DNA of 64,000 nt from Falsiroseomonas stagni DSM 19981 (lineage in GTDB: Bacteria > Pseudomonadota > Alphaproteobacteria > Acetobacterales > Acetobacteraceae). The notes beneath the pieces were generated by a model. The model did no database searches and had not been told where the DNA came from. It saw only the letters and a list, made by a program, of their open reading frames with translations. Positions within the stretch are counted from its first letter, which is position 1. Every line of letters starts with the position of its first letter. Shown here piece after piece: positions 16,102 through 23,453 of the stretch. The DNA lies in NCBI RefSeq assembly GCF_900114315.1, contig NZ_FOSQ01000010.1, positions 141,696-205,695 of the forward strand. The letters run 5' to 3'. The position numbers and the translations under genes are program-made.

Positions 16102-16785
16102 CTATTCGCCGCGGCTGGCGTCCCGGAGGCGGCGTACCTCGGCCTCCACCGCCGCCGGGTCCGGTTCGTCGTCCCAGCGCGCCTGTTCCTCCACCGCCTC
16201 CGACAACAGGTGCTTATAGGCCTGGCGGGGGATCTCCGTGCAGCCGAACTGGGCCAGGTGGGTCGTCTGGAACTGGCTGTCGAGCAGCGTGAAGCCAAAG
16301 AGGCGGAGGCGGGCCACCAGGTGGACGAGGGCGACCTTGGAGGCGTCCCGCGCCGTGCTGAACATGCTCTCCCCGAAGAAGGCGCCGCCAAGCGCCACGC
16401 CGTAGAGGCCGCCCACCAGCTTCGGCCCGCCCTCCGCCGGGGCCCAGGCCTCCACCGAATGGGCGTGGCCCATGCGATGCAGGGTGCTGAACAGGCGCTC
16501 GATCTCCGGGTTGATCCAGGTGTCCTCCCGCCCCGCCGCCGGCGCCGCGCAGCCCGCGATGACGCCGGCGAAGTCGCGGTTGGTGGTGATGAGGTAGTCG
16601 CCCGCCAGCACCGTCCGCGCCAGGCGCCGGGACAGATGGAAACGGTCCAGCGGCAGCACGCCGCGCATCTCGGGGTCCAGCCAATAGAGCCGGTCGCCCC
16701 GGCGGGTTTCCGCCATGGGGAACAGCCCCGCGCGATAGGCGCGGAGCATGAGTTCCGGGGTGATGTCGAACTGTCTTCGGCTCAC
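16102..16785 (-). CDS. aat: Leucyl/phenylalanyl-tRNA-protein transferase
   Basis: A 227-residue Aat. The enzyme adds Leu or Phe from tRNA to the N-terminus of proteins starting with Arg or Lys, making N-degrons for ClpAP. Family marks are the N-terminal [74 protein letters not shown] and [20 protein letters not shown]. Length is normal. The preceding intergenic stretch carries a 7-bp hairpin (16801-16818) and the large repeat element at 16831-17032. Confidence 0.97.
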   Translation of the reverse strand: MSRRQFDITPELMLRAYRAGLFPMAETRRGDRLYWLDPEMRGVLPLDRFHLSRRLARTVLAGDYLITTNRDFAGVIAGCAAPAAGREDTWINPEIERLFSTLHRMGHAHSVEAWAPAEGGPKLVGGLYGVALGGAFFGESMFSTARDASKVALVHLVARLRLFGFTLLDSQFQTTHLAQFGCTEIPRQAYKHLLSEAVEEQARWDDEPDPAAVEAEVRRLRDASRGE

Positions 16786-16830
16786 CAGGCCATCCTACCC
16801 GCCCTGGCTGTCCAGGGCGAGGAATGTCTC

Positions 16831-17032
16831 ATACCAACGGCCGCTTGCAGCGACTCGTTGGTATTCCTTTTTCGTGCCTCAATCGCCGGCGCCCGCTCCG
16901 CGGGCTTGGCGTCACGGCAGTGCCGTGACCGTGCCTCTGGCACGCCTTCGGCGTGACGCACTGGCCGCGGGCCGCATTCGCGGCCTCGGCCGACTTCGTC
17001 GGCCGCAGGTCACTCCATCGGGCCGTTGGTAT
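16831..17032. repeat. Multi-hairpin intergenic repeat element with 12-bp terminal inverted repeats (copy 1)
   Basis: The 202-bp element is bounded by ATACCAACGGCC at the left and its exact reverse complement GGCCGTTGGTAT at the right; the right end touches the accC stop codon. Between them lie six short perfect hairpins in a row: GCCCGC-TCC-GCGGGC, GTCACGGC-AGT-GCCGTGAC, CGTGCC-TCT-GGCACG, CACGCC-TTC-GGCGTG, GGCCGC-ATTC-GCGGCC and CGGCCGAC-TTC-GTCGGCCG. An extra GTTGGTAT (16857-16864) can also pair with the left end and is followed by a T run. A 26-bp block (16967-16992) recurs exactly at 22837-22862. It is non-coding; its nature as a mobile or REP-like element is inference. Confidence 0.75.
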
Positions 17033-18375
17033 CAGTGACCCCGGCTGACGAACTTCTCCAGCCAGTGGATGGTGTAGTCGCCGGCCTGGAATTCCGGGTC
17101 CGCCACGATGCGCTGGTGCAGCGGCAGGGTGGTCTTGATGCCGCTGACCACCATCTCGTCCAGCGACCGCTTGAGGCGCGCGATTGCCTCCGCCCGCGTC
17201 TGCCCATGCACGACCAGCTTGGCGACCAGGCTGTCGTAATGCGGCGGCACGGTGTAGCCGGAATAGAGCGCGCTATCGACGCGAACGCCGAGCCCGCCCG
17301 GCGCGTGGTACATGTCCACCCGGCCGGGGTTGGGGGCGAAGGTCTCGGGATCCTCCGCCGTGATGCGGCATTCGATGGCGTGGCCGGAGAAGCGGATATC
17401 CGCCTGGGTGTAGCCCAGCGGTTCGCCGGCGGCGACGCGCAGCTGTTCCTTCACCAGGTCGACGTTGCAGACCATCTCCGTCACGGGATGTTCGACCTGC
17501 AGCCGGGTGTTCATCTCGATGAAGGCGAACTGGCCATCCTGCCACAGGAATTCCAGCGTGCCGGCATTGCGGTAGCCGAGCTGCTTCAGGCCCTTCGTCA
17601 CCTGCGCGCCCAGCGCATCGCGCTCGGCCGCCGTCAGCACGGGGCTTCCGGCTTCCTCGACCAGCTTCTGGTGGCGGCGCTGGAGGGAGCAGTCACGCTC
17701 CCCGAAATGCACGACATTGCCGTGCATGTCCGCCATCACCTGCAGCTCGATATGCCGCGGGCGGTCCAGGTACTTCTCCATGTAGACGCTGTCATCGCCG
17801 AAGGCGGCCTTGGATTCGGTGCGCGCGACCCGCCAGGCTTCCTCCAGCTCATCCTCGCTGCGCGCCACCTTCATGCCGCGCCCACCACCGCCGGCGGCGG
17901 CCTTGATGAGGACGGGGTACTTGATCTCATCCGCCACCGCGCGGGCTTCCTCGAAGCTCTCCAGCGCGCCGAGGCTGCCGGGGACGAGGGGGACGCCGAG
18001 GGAGCGCATCGCGTCCTTGGCCGCGATCTTGTCGCCCATCATGCGGATATGCGCGGCCGTCGGGCCGATGAAGGCCAGGCCGTGGGCCTCCACCATCTCC
18101 GCGAAATTCGCGTTCTCCGACAGGAAGCCGTAGCCCGGGTGGATGGCGTCGGCGCCGGTGATGGCGGCGGCCGACAGGATGGCCGCCATGTTCAGGTAGC
18201 TGTCGCGGGCCGAGGGCGGGCCGATGCAGACGCTTTCATCCGCGAGCCGCACATGCATGGCGGTGCTGTCGGCCGTCGAATGCACGGCGACGGTGCGGAT
18301 GCCCATCTCCTGGCAGGCGCGATGGACGCGGAGCGCGATCTCGCCCCGGTTCGCGATCAGGACCTTGCCGAACAT
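17032..18375 (-). CDS. accC: Acetyl-CoA carboxylase biotin carboxylase subunit
   Basis: A 447-residue biotin carboxylase. It carboxylates biotin on AccB with ATP and bicarbonate, the first half-reaction of malonyl-CoA synthesis. The ATP-grasp core is complete: the Gly-rich loop AAAGGGGRGMKVA (about 160-172), MEKYLDRPRHIELQV, FLWQDGQFAFIEMNTRLQVEHPVTE with the catalytic Glu/Asn and Arg, and the C-terminal VPPHYDSLVAKLVVHG. It lies 13 bases downstream of accB and is transcribed with aroQ-accB. Confidence 0.97.
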   Translation of the reverse strand: MFGKVLIANRGEIALRVHRACQEMGIRTVAVHSTADSTAMHVRLADESVCIGPPSARDSYLNMAAILSAAAITGADAIHPGYGFLSENANFAEMVEAHGLAFIGPTAAHIRMMGDKIAAKDAMRSLGVPLVPGSLGALESFEEARAVADEIKYPVLIKAAAGGGGRGMKVARSEDELEEAWRVARTESKAAFGDDSVYMEKYLDRPRHIELQVMADMHGNVVHFGERDCSLQRRHQKLVEEAGSPVLTAAERDALGAQVTKGLKQLGYRNAGTLEFLWQDGQFAFIEMNTRLQVEHPVTEMVCNVDLVKEQLRVAAGEPLGYTQADIRFSGHAIECRITAEDPETFAPNPGRVDMYHAPGGLGVRVDSALYSGYTVPPHYDSLVAKLVVHGQTRAEAIARLKRSLDEMVVSGIKTTLPLHQRIVADPEFQAGDYTIHWLEKFVSRGH

Positions 18376-18388
18376 GATGCTGTCCCGA

Positions 18389-18853
18389 TCACTCGATGAT
18401 GAGCATGGGTTCGCCGTATTCGACCGGCGACCCGCTCTCGATCAGGATCCGCGTCACGACGCCGGCGCGGGGCGCGCGAATCTGGTTGAAGGTCTTCATC
18501 GCCTCGATCAGCAGCACCGTCTGGCCCTGCGCCACGCGGCCACCGACCGTGATGAAGGGCGCGGCCCCCGGTTCCGGCGCCAGGTAGGCGACGCCGACCA
18601 TGGGGGAGGTGACGGCGCCGGGATGGGCGGCATCGCTGACGGGGGCGGGCGGCGCGGCGACCGGGGCGGCCGCGGCGGCGGCCGGTGCCGCGGCGGGGCC
18701 GGCGGCGACGGTCGCGACCTGCTGCACGGTGATCTGGCGCGCGACCCGGATGCGGCTGTCCTTCTCGACCAGCTCGATCTCGGTCAGGTCGGTCTCCCGC
18801 AGGATCTTCGCGAGTTCGCGGATCGCCGCGGGGTCGAATTGGACGCCCGACAT
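18389..18853 (-). CDS. accB: Biotin carboxyl carrier protein of acetyl-CoA carboxylase
   Basis: A 154-residue BCCP. An N-terminal helical region is joined by an Ala/Pro linker (about 48-80) to the biotinyl domain, with Lys120 in the EAMK motif as the biotin attachment site. The start ATG directly follows the aroQ stop, and accC lies 13 bases downstream. The aroQ-accB-accC order is common in alphaproteobacteria and suggests shared transcription. Confidence 0.97.
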   Translation of the reverse strand: MSGVQFDPAAIRELAKILRETDLTEIELVEKDSRIRVARQITVQQVATVAAGPAAAPAAAAAAPVAAPPAPVSDAAHPGAVTSPMVGVAYLAPEPGAAPFITVGGRVAQGQTVLLIEAMKTFNQIRAPRAGVVTRILIESGSPVEYGEPMLIIE

Positions 18854-19297
18854 TCAGGGCTCTCCTTCTGCGGCGACGATATCCGCCATGGCGCGCAGCG
18901 CCAGCGCATAGCCCCGGATGCCGAGGCCCGCGATGACGCCCGTGGCCACCTTGGACACGTAGCTCAGGTGCCGGAATTCCTCCCGGCGGTGGATGTTGGA
19001 GATGTGGACCTCCACGATCGGGAGGTCCACGGCCTTCAGCGCGTCCATCAGGGCGATGGAGGTGTGGCTGTAGGCGGCGGGGTTGATGATGATGCCGGCG
19101 GCGCGGCCGCGGCATTCCTGCACCCAGGTCACCAGTTCGCCCTCGCCATTCGTCTGGCGAAAATCGATCGCGAGGCCGAGCTGCTCGGCCGTTTCGGCGC
19201 AGAGCGCCTCCACGTCGTCCAGCGTCTCGGCGCCATAGATCTCCGGCTGGCGGGTGCCGAGCAGGTTGAGGTTCGGACCGTTCAGCACGGCGATCAT
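18854..19297 (-). CDS. aroQ: Type II 3-dehydroquinate dehydratase
   Basis: A 147-residue dodecameric-type dehydroquinase of the shikimate pathway (3-dehydroquinate to 3-dehydroshikimate). Catalytic Tyr21 lies in PEIYG and His103 in [13 protein letters not shown]; the N-terminal [11 protein letters not shown] and [10 protein letters not shown] motifs are intact. The ATG at 19297 is chosen because the protein then starts at MIAVLNGPN as in the family; an extension upstream to 19402 has no similarity. The gene stop abuts the accB start. Confidence 0.96.
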   Translation of the reverse strand: MIAVLNGPNLNLLGTRQPEIYGAETLDDVEALCAETAEQLGLAIDFRQTNGEGELVTWVQECRGRAAGIIINPAAYSHTSIALMDALKAVDLPIVEVHISNIHRREEFRHLSYVSKVATGVIAGLGIRGYALALRAMADIVAAEGEP

Positions 19298-19509
19298 CGC
19301 CGGTCTCAGGGAAGTCGGCGTCAAGAAGGGATGTCCCGTTTCTCGCGACTGGCTCGCAGGGAAGGGTGCGCCTAGCACGGTGCCTCCGCGCCGGGCAAGC
19401 ACGCGCCCGGGTTGTGGGCGGCCTGCCCGGCCCTGGGATATGCCAGACCCGCGCCCGCCGCGCCCCCCGATCTCTTGTCCCGGCCGCCGCCGCCCGCCAT
19501 GTTCCGGGC
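19298..19509. promoter_or_regulatory. Divergent aroQ/thiS promoter region
   Basis: This 212-bp gap must hold the promoters of aroQ-accB-accC (minus) and thiS-thiG (plus). No TPP riboswitch core (CTGAGA or ACCTGA-type segments) is seen before thiS, and no clear terminator. Individual -35/-10 elements cannot be fixed with confidence. Confidence 0.4.
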
Positions 19510-19722
19510 ATGACGGGGACGATATCCATCGAGGTGAACGGCGAAGCGCGCCAGGTGCCGGAAGGCGCCTCCGTGCATGACCTGTTGCACCTCATCGGGC
19601 TTGCGGCGCCGAAGGTGGCGGTGGAGCGGAACCTGGAGATCGTGCCGCGTTCCGCCTGGGCTGCCACGCGACTCGGCGCCGGGGACCGGCTTGAGATCGT
19701 GCATTTCATCGGAGGTGGCTGA
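19510..19722 (+). CDS. thiS: Sulfur carrier protein ThiS
   Basis: A 70-residue ubiquitin-fold sulfur carrier for thiazole synthesis. It ends in the required Gly-Gly (IVHFIGGG), which is adenylated and thiocarboxylated. The N-terminal [22 protein letters not shown] and [10 protein letters not shown] segments are typical. The start is the ATG at 19510; upstream in-frame extension is not family-like. One base separates its stop from the thiG start, so the pair is coupled. Confidence 0.95.
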   Translation: MTGTISIEVNGEARQVPEGASVHDLLHLIGLAAPKVAVERNLEIVPRSAWAATRLGAGDRLEIVHFIGGG

Positions 19723-19723
19723 G

Positions 19724-20524
19724 ATGGACGGGATCGCCCCCCTGGCTGACACCGACGAAGGCTGGACCGTCGCCGGCCGCCGCTTCCGCTCCCGCCTGGT
19801 CGTGGGCACGGGGCGCTACAAGAGCCTCGAGGAGACCGCGGCCTCCATCGAGGCCAGCGGCGCGGAGATGGTGACGGTCGCGGTGCGGCGCGTGAACCTC
19901 TCCGACGCCTCCCAGCCCATGCTGCAGGATTTCGTGCCGCCGGATCGCTACACCTACCTGCCGAACACCGCCGGTTGCTTCACCGCGCAGGATGCGGTCC
20001 GCACGCTGCGTCTGGCGCGGGAGGCCGGGGGCTGGAACCTGGTGAAGCTGGAAGTGCTGGGCCCGCCGCCCTTCCTCTACCCCGACATGCGCGCGACCTT
20101 CGAAGCCGCCGAGGCCCTGATCAAGGACGGGTTCGAGGTGATGGTCTATTGCGCCGACGACCCCGTGGCCGCGAAGCGGCTGGAGGAGATGGGCTGCGTC
20201 GCCATCATGCCGCTCGGCGCGCCGATCGGGTCGGGGCTTGGCGTCGCGAACCCCTTCATGATCCGGGCGATCATCGCGCAATCCAAGGTGCCGGTACTGG
20301 TCGATGCCGGCATTGGCACGGCGAGTGACGCGGCGCTGGCCATGGAACTCGGCTGCGACGCGGTGCTGCTGAATTCCGCCATCGCCCATGCCCGCGACCC
20401 CGTCCGCATGGCGCGCGCCATGAAGGCAGCGGTGGAGGCGGGGCGGGACGCCTTCCTTGCGGGGCGCATGCCGCGGTCGCCGGCGGCGGACCCGTCTTCC
20501 CCGACCACCGGGTTGATCGCCTGA
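19724..20524 (+). CDS. thiG: Thiazole synthase
   Basis: A 266-residue TIM-barrel enzyme that builds the thiamine thiazole from deoxyxylulose phosphate, dehydroglycine and ThiS-thiocarboxylate. The Schiff-base Lys108 lies in NLVKLEVLG. Other marks are [36 protein letters not shown] (phosphate-binding) and [12 protein letters not shown]. Length is normal. The ATG is one base after the thiS stop. thiO/thiE/thiD are not in the window, while tenA near 61591 may salvage thiamine. Confidence 0.97.
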   Translation: MDGIAPLADTDEGWTVAGRRFRSRLVVGTGRYKSLEETAASIEASGAEMVTVAVRRVNLSDASQPMLQDFVPPDRYTYLPNTAGCFTAQDAVRTLRLAREAGGWNLVKLEVLGPPPFLYPDMRATFEAAEALIKDGFEVMVYCADDPVAAKRLEEMGCVAIMPLGAPIGSGLGVANPFMIRAIIAQSKVPVLVDAGIGTASDAALAMELGCDAVLLNSAIAHARDPVRMARAMKAAVEAGRDAFLAGRMPRSPAADPSSPTTGLIA

Positions 20525-20609
20525 ATCAGGCTCGCCCCCGGCTTGTGTGACGGTTTCGTCACGACCTAGATTCGTCCCGTTGGGTGGGAAAGTCCTCGGG
20601 AGACAGACA

Positions 20610-20993
20610 ATGATCCGTCGTGGCGCATTGGGCGTGCTGGCTGGCGCGGCCCTGATGCTGGGGGCCTGCACGCCCCAGCAGCCCCAGCAGGTGGTGGTGG
20701 TGCAGCAGCCGGTGTCGCAGGCCTGCGACACCAGCTTCGTCGTGGTGAACAACTCCGGCGCGACGGTGGAGCGGCTGTATTTCAGCCATTCCAGCCTGGG
20801 CGGCTGGGGCAATGACCAGCTGGGGCAGAGCGTGCTGCCGCCGGGCCGGCAGGTGTCCTACCGCGCCGCCAATACCGGCAATTACGATTTCCGCGTCGTC
20901 TGGACCAATGGCCGGGCGGCCGAGATCCGCGGCGTGAATGTCTGCCGGGCCAGCCGCATCACGGTGACGAATGGCGGGCTGCTGGCGAGCTGA
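20610..20993 (+). CDS. Small lipoprotein of unknown function
   Basis: A 127-residue protein with a lipoprotein signal (lipobox LMLGAC, Cys20), then a Gln/Val-rich spacer (PQQPQQVVVVQQPVSQ) and a globular part with two Cys (near residues 38 and 114) around FVVVNNSGATVERLYFS. This resembles proteins described only as 'hypothetical' or Tat-pathway-like beta-domain lipoproteins. The upstream region has a plausible promoter (TTGTGT, 18 bases, TAGATT at about 20543-20572) that overlaps the inverted repeat GTGAC-N6-GTCAC. Confidence 0.75.
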   Translation: MIRRGALGVLAGAALMLGACTPQQPQQVVVVQQPVSQACDTSFVVVNNSGATVERLYFSHSSLGGWGNDQLGQSVLPPGRQVSYRAANTGNYDFRVVWTNGRAAEIRGVNVCRASRITVTNGGLLAS

Positions 20994-21021
20994 AGCGGCG
21001 CTGTGGCCTTTGAGCCACTAA

Positions 21022-21057
21022 GCCGTTTAAGCCGTTTATGCCGATTTAGGGCGTTTA
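21022..21057. repeat. Four tandem 9-bp direct repeats upstream of ornithine decarboxylase
   Basis: GCCGTTTAA, GCCGTTTAT, GCCGATTTA and GGGCGTTTA follow one another without gaps. The block is unusually AT-rich for this genome and looks like iterated binding sites. It lies directly after the hairpin behind the small lipoprotein gene. Confidence 0.6.
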
Positions 21058-21360
21058 GTCGCACATCGCGGGGTGGTCCCGGCGCCCGCCGCCGGCCTTC
21101 GGGCCGGTGGGCGGGCGCGCCTGTCCCGGCGGCGCTGGGAACATAACAGAAACATCGTGGGTAACGCCAGGAAATTCGCGGGCGCTGGCGGCGGCAAACC
21201 CAGTCTTTTCCTGGGGTGCGACTCGCGGTTCCGGCTGAATCGCGCGGGAAGTCAGGGGTTTCCAGGAGCCATCCCGGCGCCCCCGGGGGGCCGACAGGCG
21301 GTGTTTCCGGCGCCTTAACCGACCCCGCGGAAAAAAAACGGCCAGGGGCGAAAAAGGCGC

Positions 21361-21389
21361 TTTCCAGCCGGGGGCGTCGCGCCTATATG
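21361..21389 (+). promoter_or_regulatory. Candidate promoter for the ornithine decarboxylase leader
   Basis: TTTCCA (21361-21366) and TATATG (21384-21389) are separated by 17 bases. TATATG is a good -10 by this genome's standards, the -35 is weak. A start near 21396 would give a leader of about 260 bases that includes the short upstream ORF. Confidence 0.45.
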
Positions 21390-21449
21390 CCGCCCCAGAC
21401 GCAGTACGCACGTGCCGAAGGCCCCAGGCCCACGGAACCAAGGACGACG

Positions 21450-21518
21450 ATGCGGCCGAAGCCCCCAAAGGGTGACGGGCGCTGTCGCACATCCATGGTC
21501 ACCGCGGCGCAAGGTTAA
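21450..21518 (+). CDS. Candidate 22-codon leader peptide (uORF) before ornithine decarboxylase
   Basis: An ATG with an ideal ribosome-binding site (AAGGA, 5-base spacing) opens a 22-codon frame ending at TAA, 137 bases before the decarboxylase start. The peptide begins MRPKPPKGDGRC and is rich in Lys, Arg and adjacent prolines, which are features that can slow ribosomes. Polyamine-responsive leader peptides upstream of ornithine decarboxylase are known in E. coli (speFL), but this peptide has no evident similarity to it. Function as a regulatory uORF is inference. Confidence 0.45.
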   Translation: MRPKPPKGDGRCRTSMVTAAQG

Positions 21519-21655
21519 CGCAACGACGTCAAGCGTTCTGGCAACCCCGGCGGCTCACCCCGCCGGTTCAACTTGGTCGCTGGTTCGTTCGACCGTTTCG
21601 TCAATCTGGGGCCGCCCCGCAGGGCCGCCCCCGCCGTTTGGGGAGTTTGGGCGCG

Positions 21656-22786
21656 ATGAACCCAAAGATCGCCGCGTATCTGCGCGACCACGCGCCGGCC
21701 ACGCCCTGCCTCGTGCTGGATGTGGACCGCGTCGAGCAGAATTACCGCCGCCTGATGGCCGCGATGCCGCTCGCCCGCGTCTATTACGCGGTGAAGGCGA
21801 ACCCGGCCGCCCCGATCCTCGATCGGTTGACCGCGCTCGGCTCATCCTTCGACGCGGCCTCCTGGGAAGAGATCGAGGCCTGCCTGGCCGCCGGTGCGCG
21901 CCCGGCCGACATCTCCTTCGGCAACACCGTCAAGAAGGTCAGCGCCATCAAGGCCGCGCATGCGGCCGGCGTCACCATGTACGCCTTCGACAGCGAGCCG
22001 GAGTTGAAGAAGCTCGCCCAGCACGCGCCGGGCGCGCGCGTCTATTGCCGCATCCTGGTCGAGAACAAGGGCGCGGAATGGCCGCTTTCCCGCAAGTTCG
22101 GCTGCGAGATGGGGATGGCGAAGGCGCTGATGGTGAAGGCGGCCGAATGGGGTCTCGACCCCTATGGCATCTCCTTCCATGTCGGCTCCCAGCAGACGCA
22201 GACCGGCGCCTACCAGGCGGCGATCGCCCGCGTGGCCATGCTGTTCACCGACCTGCGCCAGGCCGGCGTGAACCTCCGCATGGTCAATCTCGGCGGCGGC
22301 TACCCCGTGCGCTACCGCGCCGAGGTGCCGGAGATCGACGCTTTCGGCGATGCCATCATGGGCGCCATGGCCGAGCATTTCGGCAATGCGCTGCCGGAGA
22401 TGGTCATCGAGCCCGGCCGCTTCATGGTGGGCGATGCCGGCGTGGTATCCTCCGAGGTCGTGCTCGTCTCCCGCAAGGGGGAGGATGATCCGGTGCGCTG
22501 GGTCTACCTCGACATCGGGCGCTTCGGCGGGCTGGCGGAGACGGAGGGCGAGGCCATCCGCTACGCCTTCCGCACGCCCCATGACGGCGGCGCGGAAGGC
22601 CCCGTGACCATCGCGGGCCCGACCTGCGACAGCACGGACACGCTGTATGAGAAGTCCAACTACCGGCTGCCGCTGGCGCTGGATTGCGGCGACCGCGTGG
22701 AACTGATCGCCACGGGCGCCTATGTCACCACCTATGCCAGCCAGGCCTTCAACGGCTTCAAGCCGCTGGCCGAGCATTACATCTAG
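21656..22786 (+). CDS. Type III PLP-dependent ornithine decarboxylase (alanine-racemase fold)
   Basis: A 376-residue decarboxylase of the eukaryote-like fold type III group. PLP-binding Lys47 lies in YYAVKAN; the HVGSQ loop, LGGGYP, EPGRFMVGDAG (PLP phosphate) and the C-terminal CDSTD (catalytic Cys, Asp for ornithine amino group) are intact. It makes putrescine from ornithine in the cytoplasm. The related lysine/ornithine decarboxylases differ in few residues, so dual specificity is possible. The start ATG at 21656 follows GGGGAG; an ATG 18 bases upstream has no better site. The long leader suggests post-transcriptional control. Confidence 0.93.
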   Translation: MNPKIAAYLRDHAPATPCLVLDVDRVEQNYRRLMAAMPLARVYYAVKANPAAPILDRLTALGSSFDAASWEEIEACLAAGARPADISFGNTVKKVSAIKAAHAAGVTMYAFDSEPELKKLAQHAPGARVYCRILVENKGAEWPLSRKFGCEMGMAKALMVKAAEWGLDPYGISFHVGSQQTQTGAYQAAIARVAMLFTDLRQAGVNLRMVNLGGGYPVRYRAEVPEIDAFGDAIMGAMAEHFGNALPEMVIEPGRFMVGDAGVVSSEVVLVSRKGEDDPVRWVYLDIGRFGGLAETEGEAIRYAFRTPHDGGAEGPVTIAGPTCDSTDTLYEKSNYRLPLALDCGDRVELIATGAYVTTYASQAFNGFKPLAEHYI

Positions 22787-22790
22787 CCCT

Positions 22791-22890
22791 CAGGCGCCGG
22801 GCGCCGGCTCCGCCGGCTTGGCTCGCCGGACTACCGGCGGGCCGCATTCGCGGCCTCGGCCGCCCTTGGCGGCCGCCTGCTGCGCATCGG
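22791..22890. repeat. Multi-hairpin intergenic repeat element (copy 2)
   Basis: This block after the decarboxylase gene repeats modules of the 16831-17032 element: GCCGGC-TCC-GCCGGC with the same GGCTTGGC flank, then CGCCGG-ACTA-CCGGCG, an exact 26-bp copy at 22837-22862, and CGGCCGCC-CTT-GGCGGCCG. Compared with copy 1, two stems carry paired compensatory changes (C-G to G-C, and A-T to C-G), so the structure is what is conserved. It lacks the 12-bp terminal repeats. Confidence 0.72.
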
Positions 22891-22895
22891 AACGG

Positions 22896-22927
22896 AACGG
22901 CGGCCGAAAGGCCGCCGTTTCTTTTTT
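22896..22927 (+). terminator. Rho-independent terminator after ornithine decarboxylase
   Basis: AACGGCGGCC-GAAA-GGCCGCCGTT forms a 10-bp perfect stem with a GAAA tetraloop, followed by a T-rich run (TTTCTTTTTT). It is the strongest terminator in the window. Confidence 0.92.
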
Positions 22928-22953
22928 GCGGGCGTCCGCGCTAACCTGCCGCC

Positions 22954-23418
22954 ATGGATGAGATCGATCGCAACCTGGTCGTCGCGCTGCAGGAGAACGG
23001 CGCGGCGGGGCTGGCTGAACTGTCCAAGGCCGCCGGCCTGTCCGTCTCCGCCACCGCGGAGCGCGTGAAGCGGCTGGAGGAGCGGGGCGTGATCCGCGGC
23101 TGGCGGATCGACCTGGACCCCGTGGCCGCCGGCTGCCCGCTGCTGGCCTTCGTCTTCGTCGCCATGCGGCCGGGGAAGGACGACGCCACCTTCCTGCGCG
23201 CCATGAAGCGGCATGAGGCGGTGCTGGAATGCCACACCGTCACCGGCGCCTGGTGCTACCTGGTGAAGCTGCGCCTGGCCGACATCGCCGCGCTGGAAGC
23301 CTTCGTGTCGGACGAAGTGCGCGGCCAGCCGGGCGTGGAGCGGACGGAAACGATCCTGGCCCTGGCCAGCCCGAAGGAGACGGCGATCCTGCCGGTGGCG
23401 GCGGCGCAGGAGGAATAG
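22954..23418 (+). CDS. Lrp/AsnC-family transcriptional regulator
   Basis: A 154-residue Lrp-type regulator. The N-terminal helix-turn-helix is LAELSKAAGLSVSATAERVKRLEERGVIRGW (in two turns around residues 18-50) and the C-terminal RAM/ligand domain follows (LECHTVTGAWCYLVKLRLADIAALEAFV). Such proteins sense amino acids. It lies between ornithine decarboxylase and a peptide ABC system, either of which could be a target. A hairpin GGCGGGG-N-CCCCGCC (23418-23445) separates it from the convergent binding-protein gene. Confidence 0.93.
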   Translation: MDEIDRNLVVALQENGAAGLAELSKAAGLSVSATAERVKRLEERGVIRGWRIDLDPVAAGCPLLAFVFVAMRPGKDDATFLRAMKRHEAVLECHTVTGAWCYLVKLRLADIAALEAFVSDEVRGQPGVERTETILALASPKETAILPVAAAQEE

Positions 23419-23453
23419 GCGGGGCGGCCGCGAGCCCCCCCCGCCACCTCACC

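Larger units (their letters stand above)
20994..21655. other. 662-bp gene-poor region: ornithine decarboxylase leader
   Basis: No complete conserved gene is seen. Contents in order: a GTGGC-CTTTGA-GCCAC hairpin (21003-21018), four 9-bp direct repeats (21022-21057), a candidate promoter (21361-21389), a 22-codon upstream ORF with its own ribosome-binding site (21450-21518), and a GC hairpin CCGGCGG-N6-CCGCCGG near 21553-21573. In alphaproteobacteria the Rfam 'speF' leader element lies in this position, upstream of ornithine decarboxylase; identity with it is untested here. Confidence 0.5.

Noticed and set aside
16857..16870. Rho-independent terminator at GTTGGTAT followed by TCCTTTTT inside the 16831-17032 repeat.
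   Set aside because: It has a plausible stem and T run on the plus strand, but no plus-strand gene ends nearby (DUF805 ends 756 bases upstream and aat is opposite), so it was left as part of the repeat.
19298..19509. TPP riboswitch before thiS-thiG.
   Set aside because: The conserved CTGAGA and ACCTGA cores are absent.
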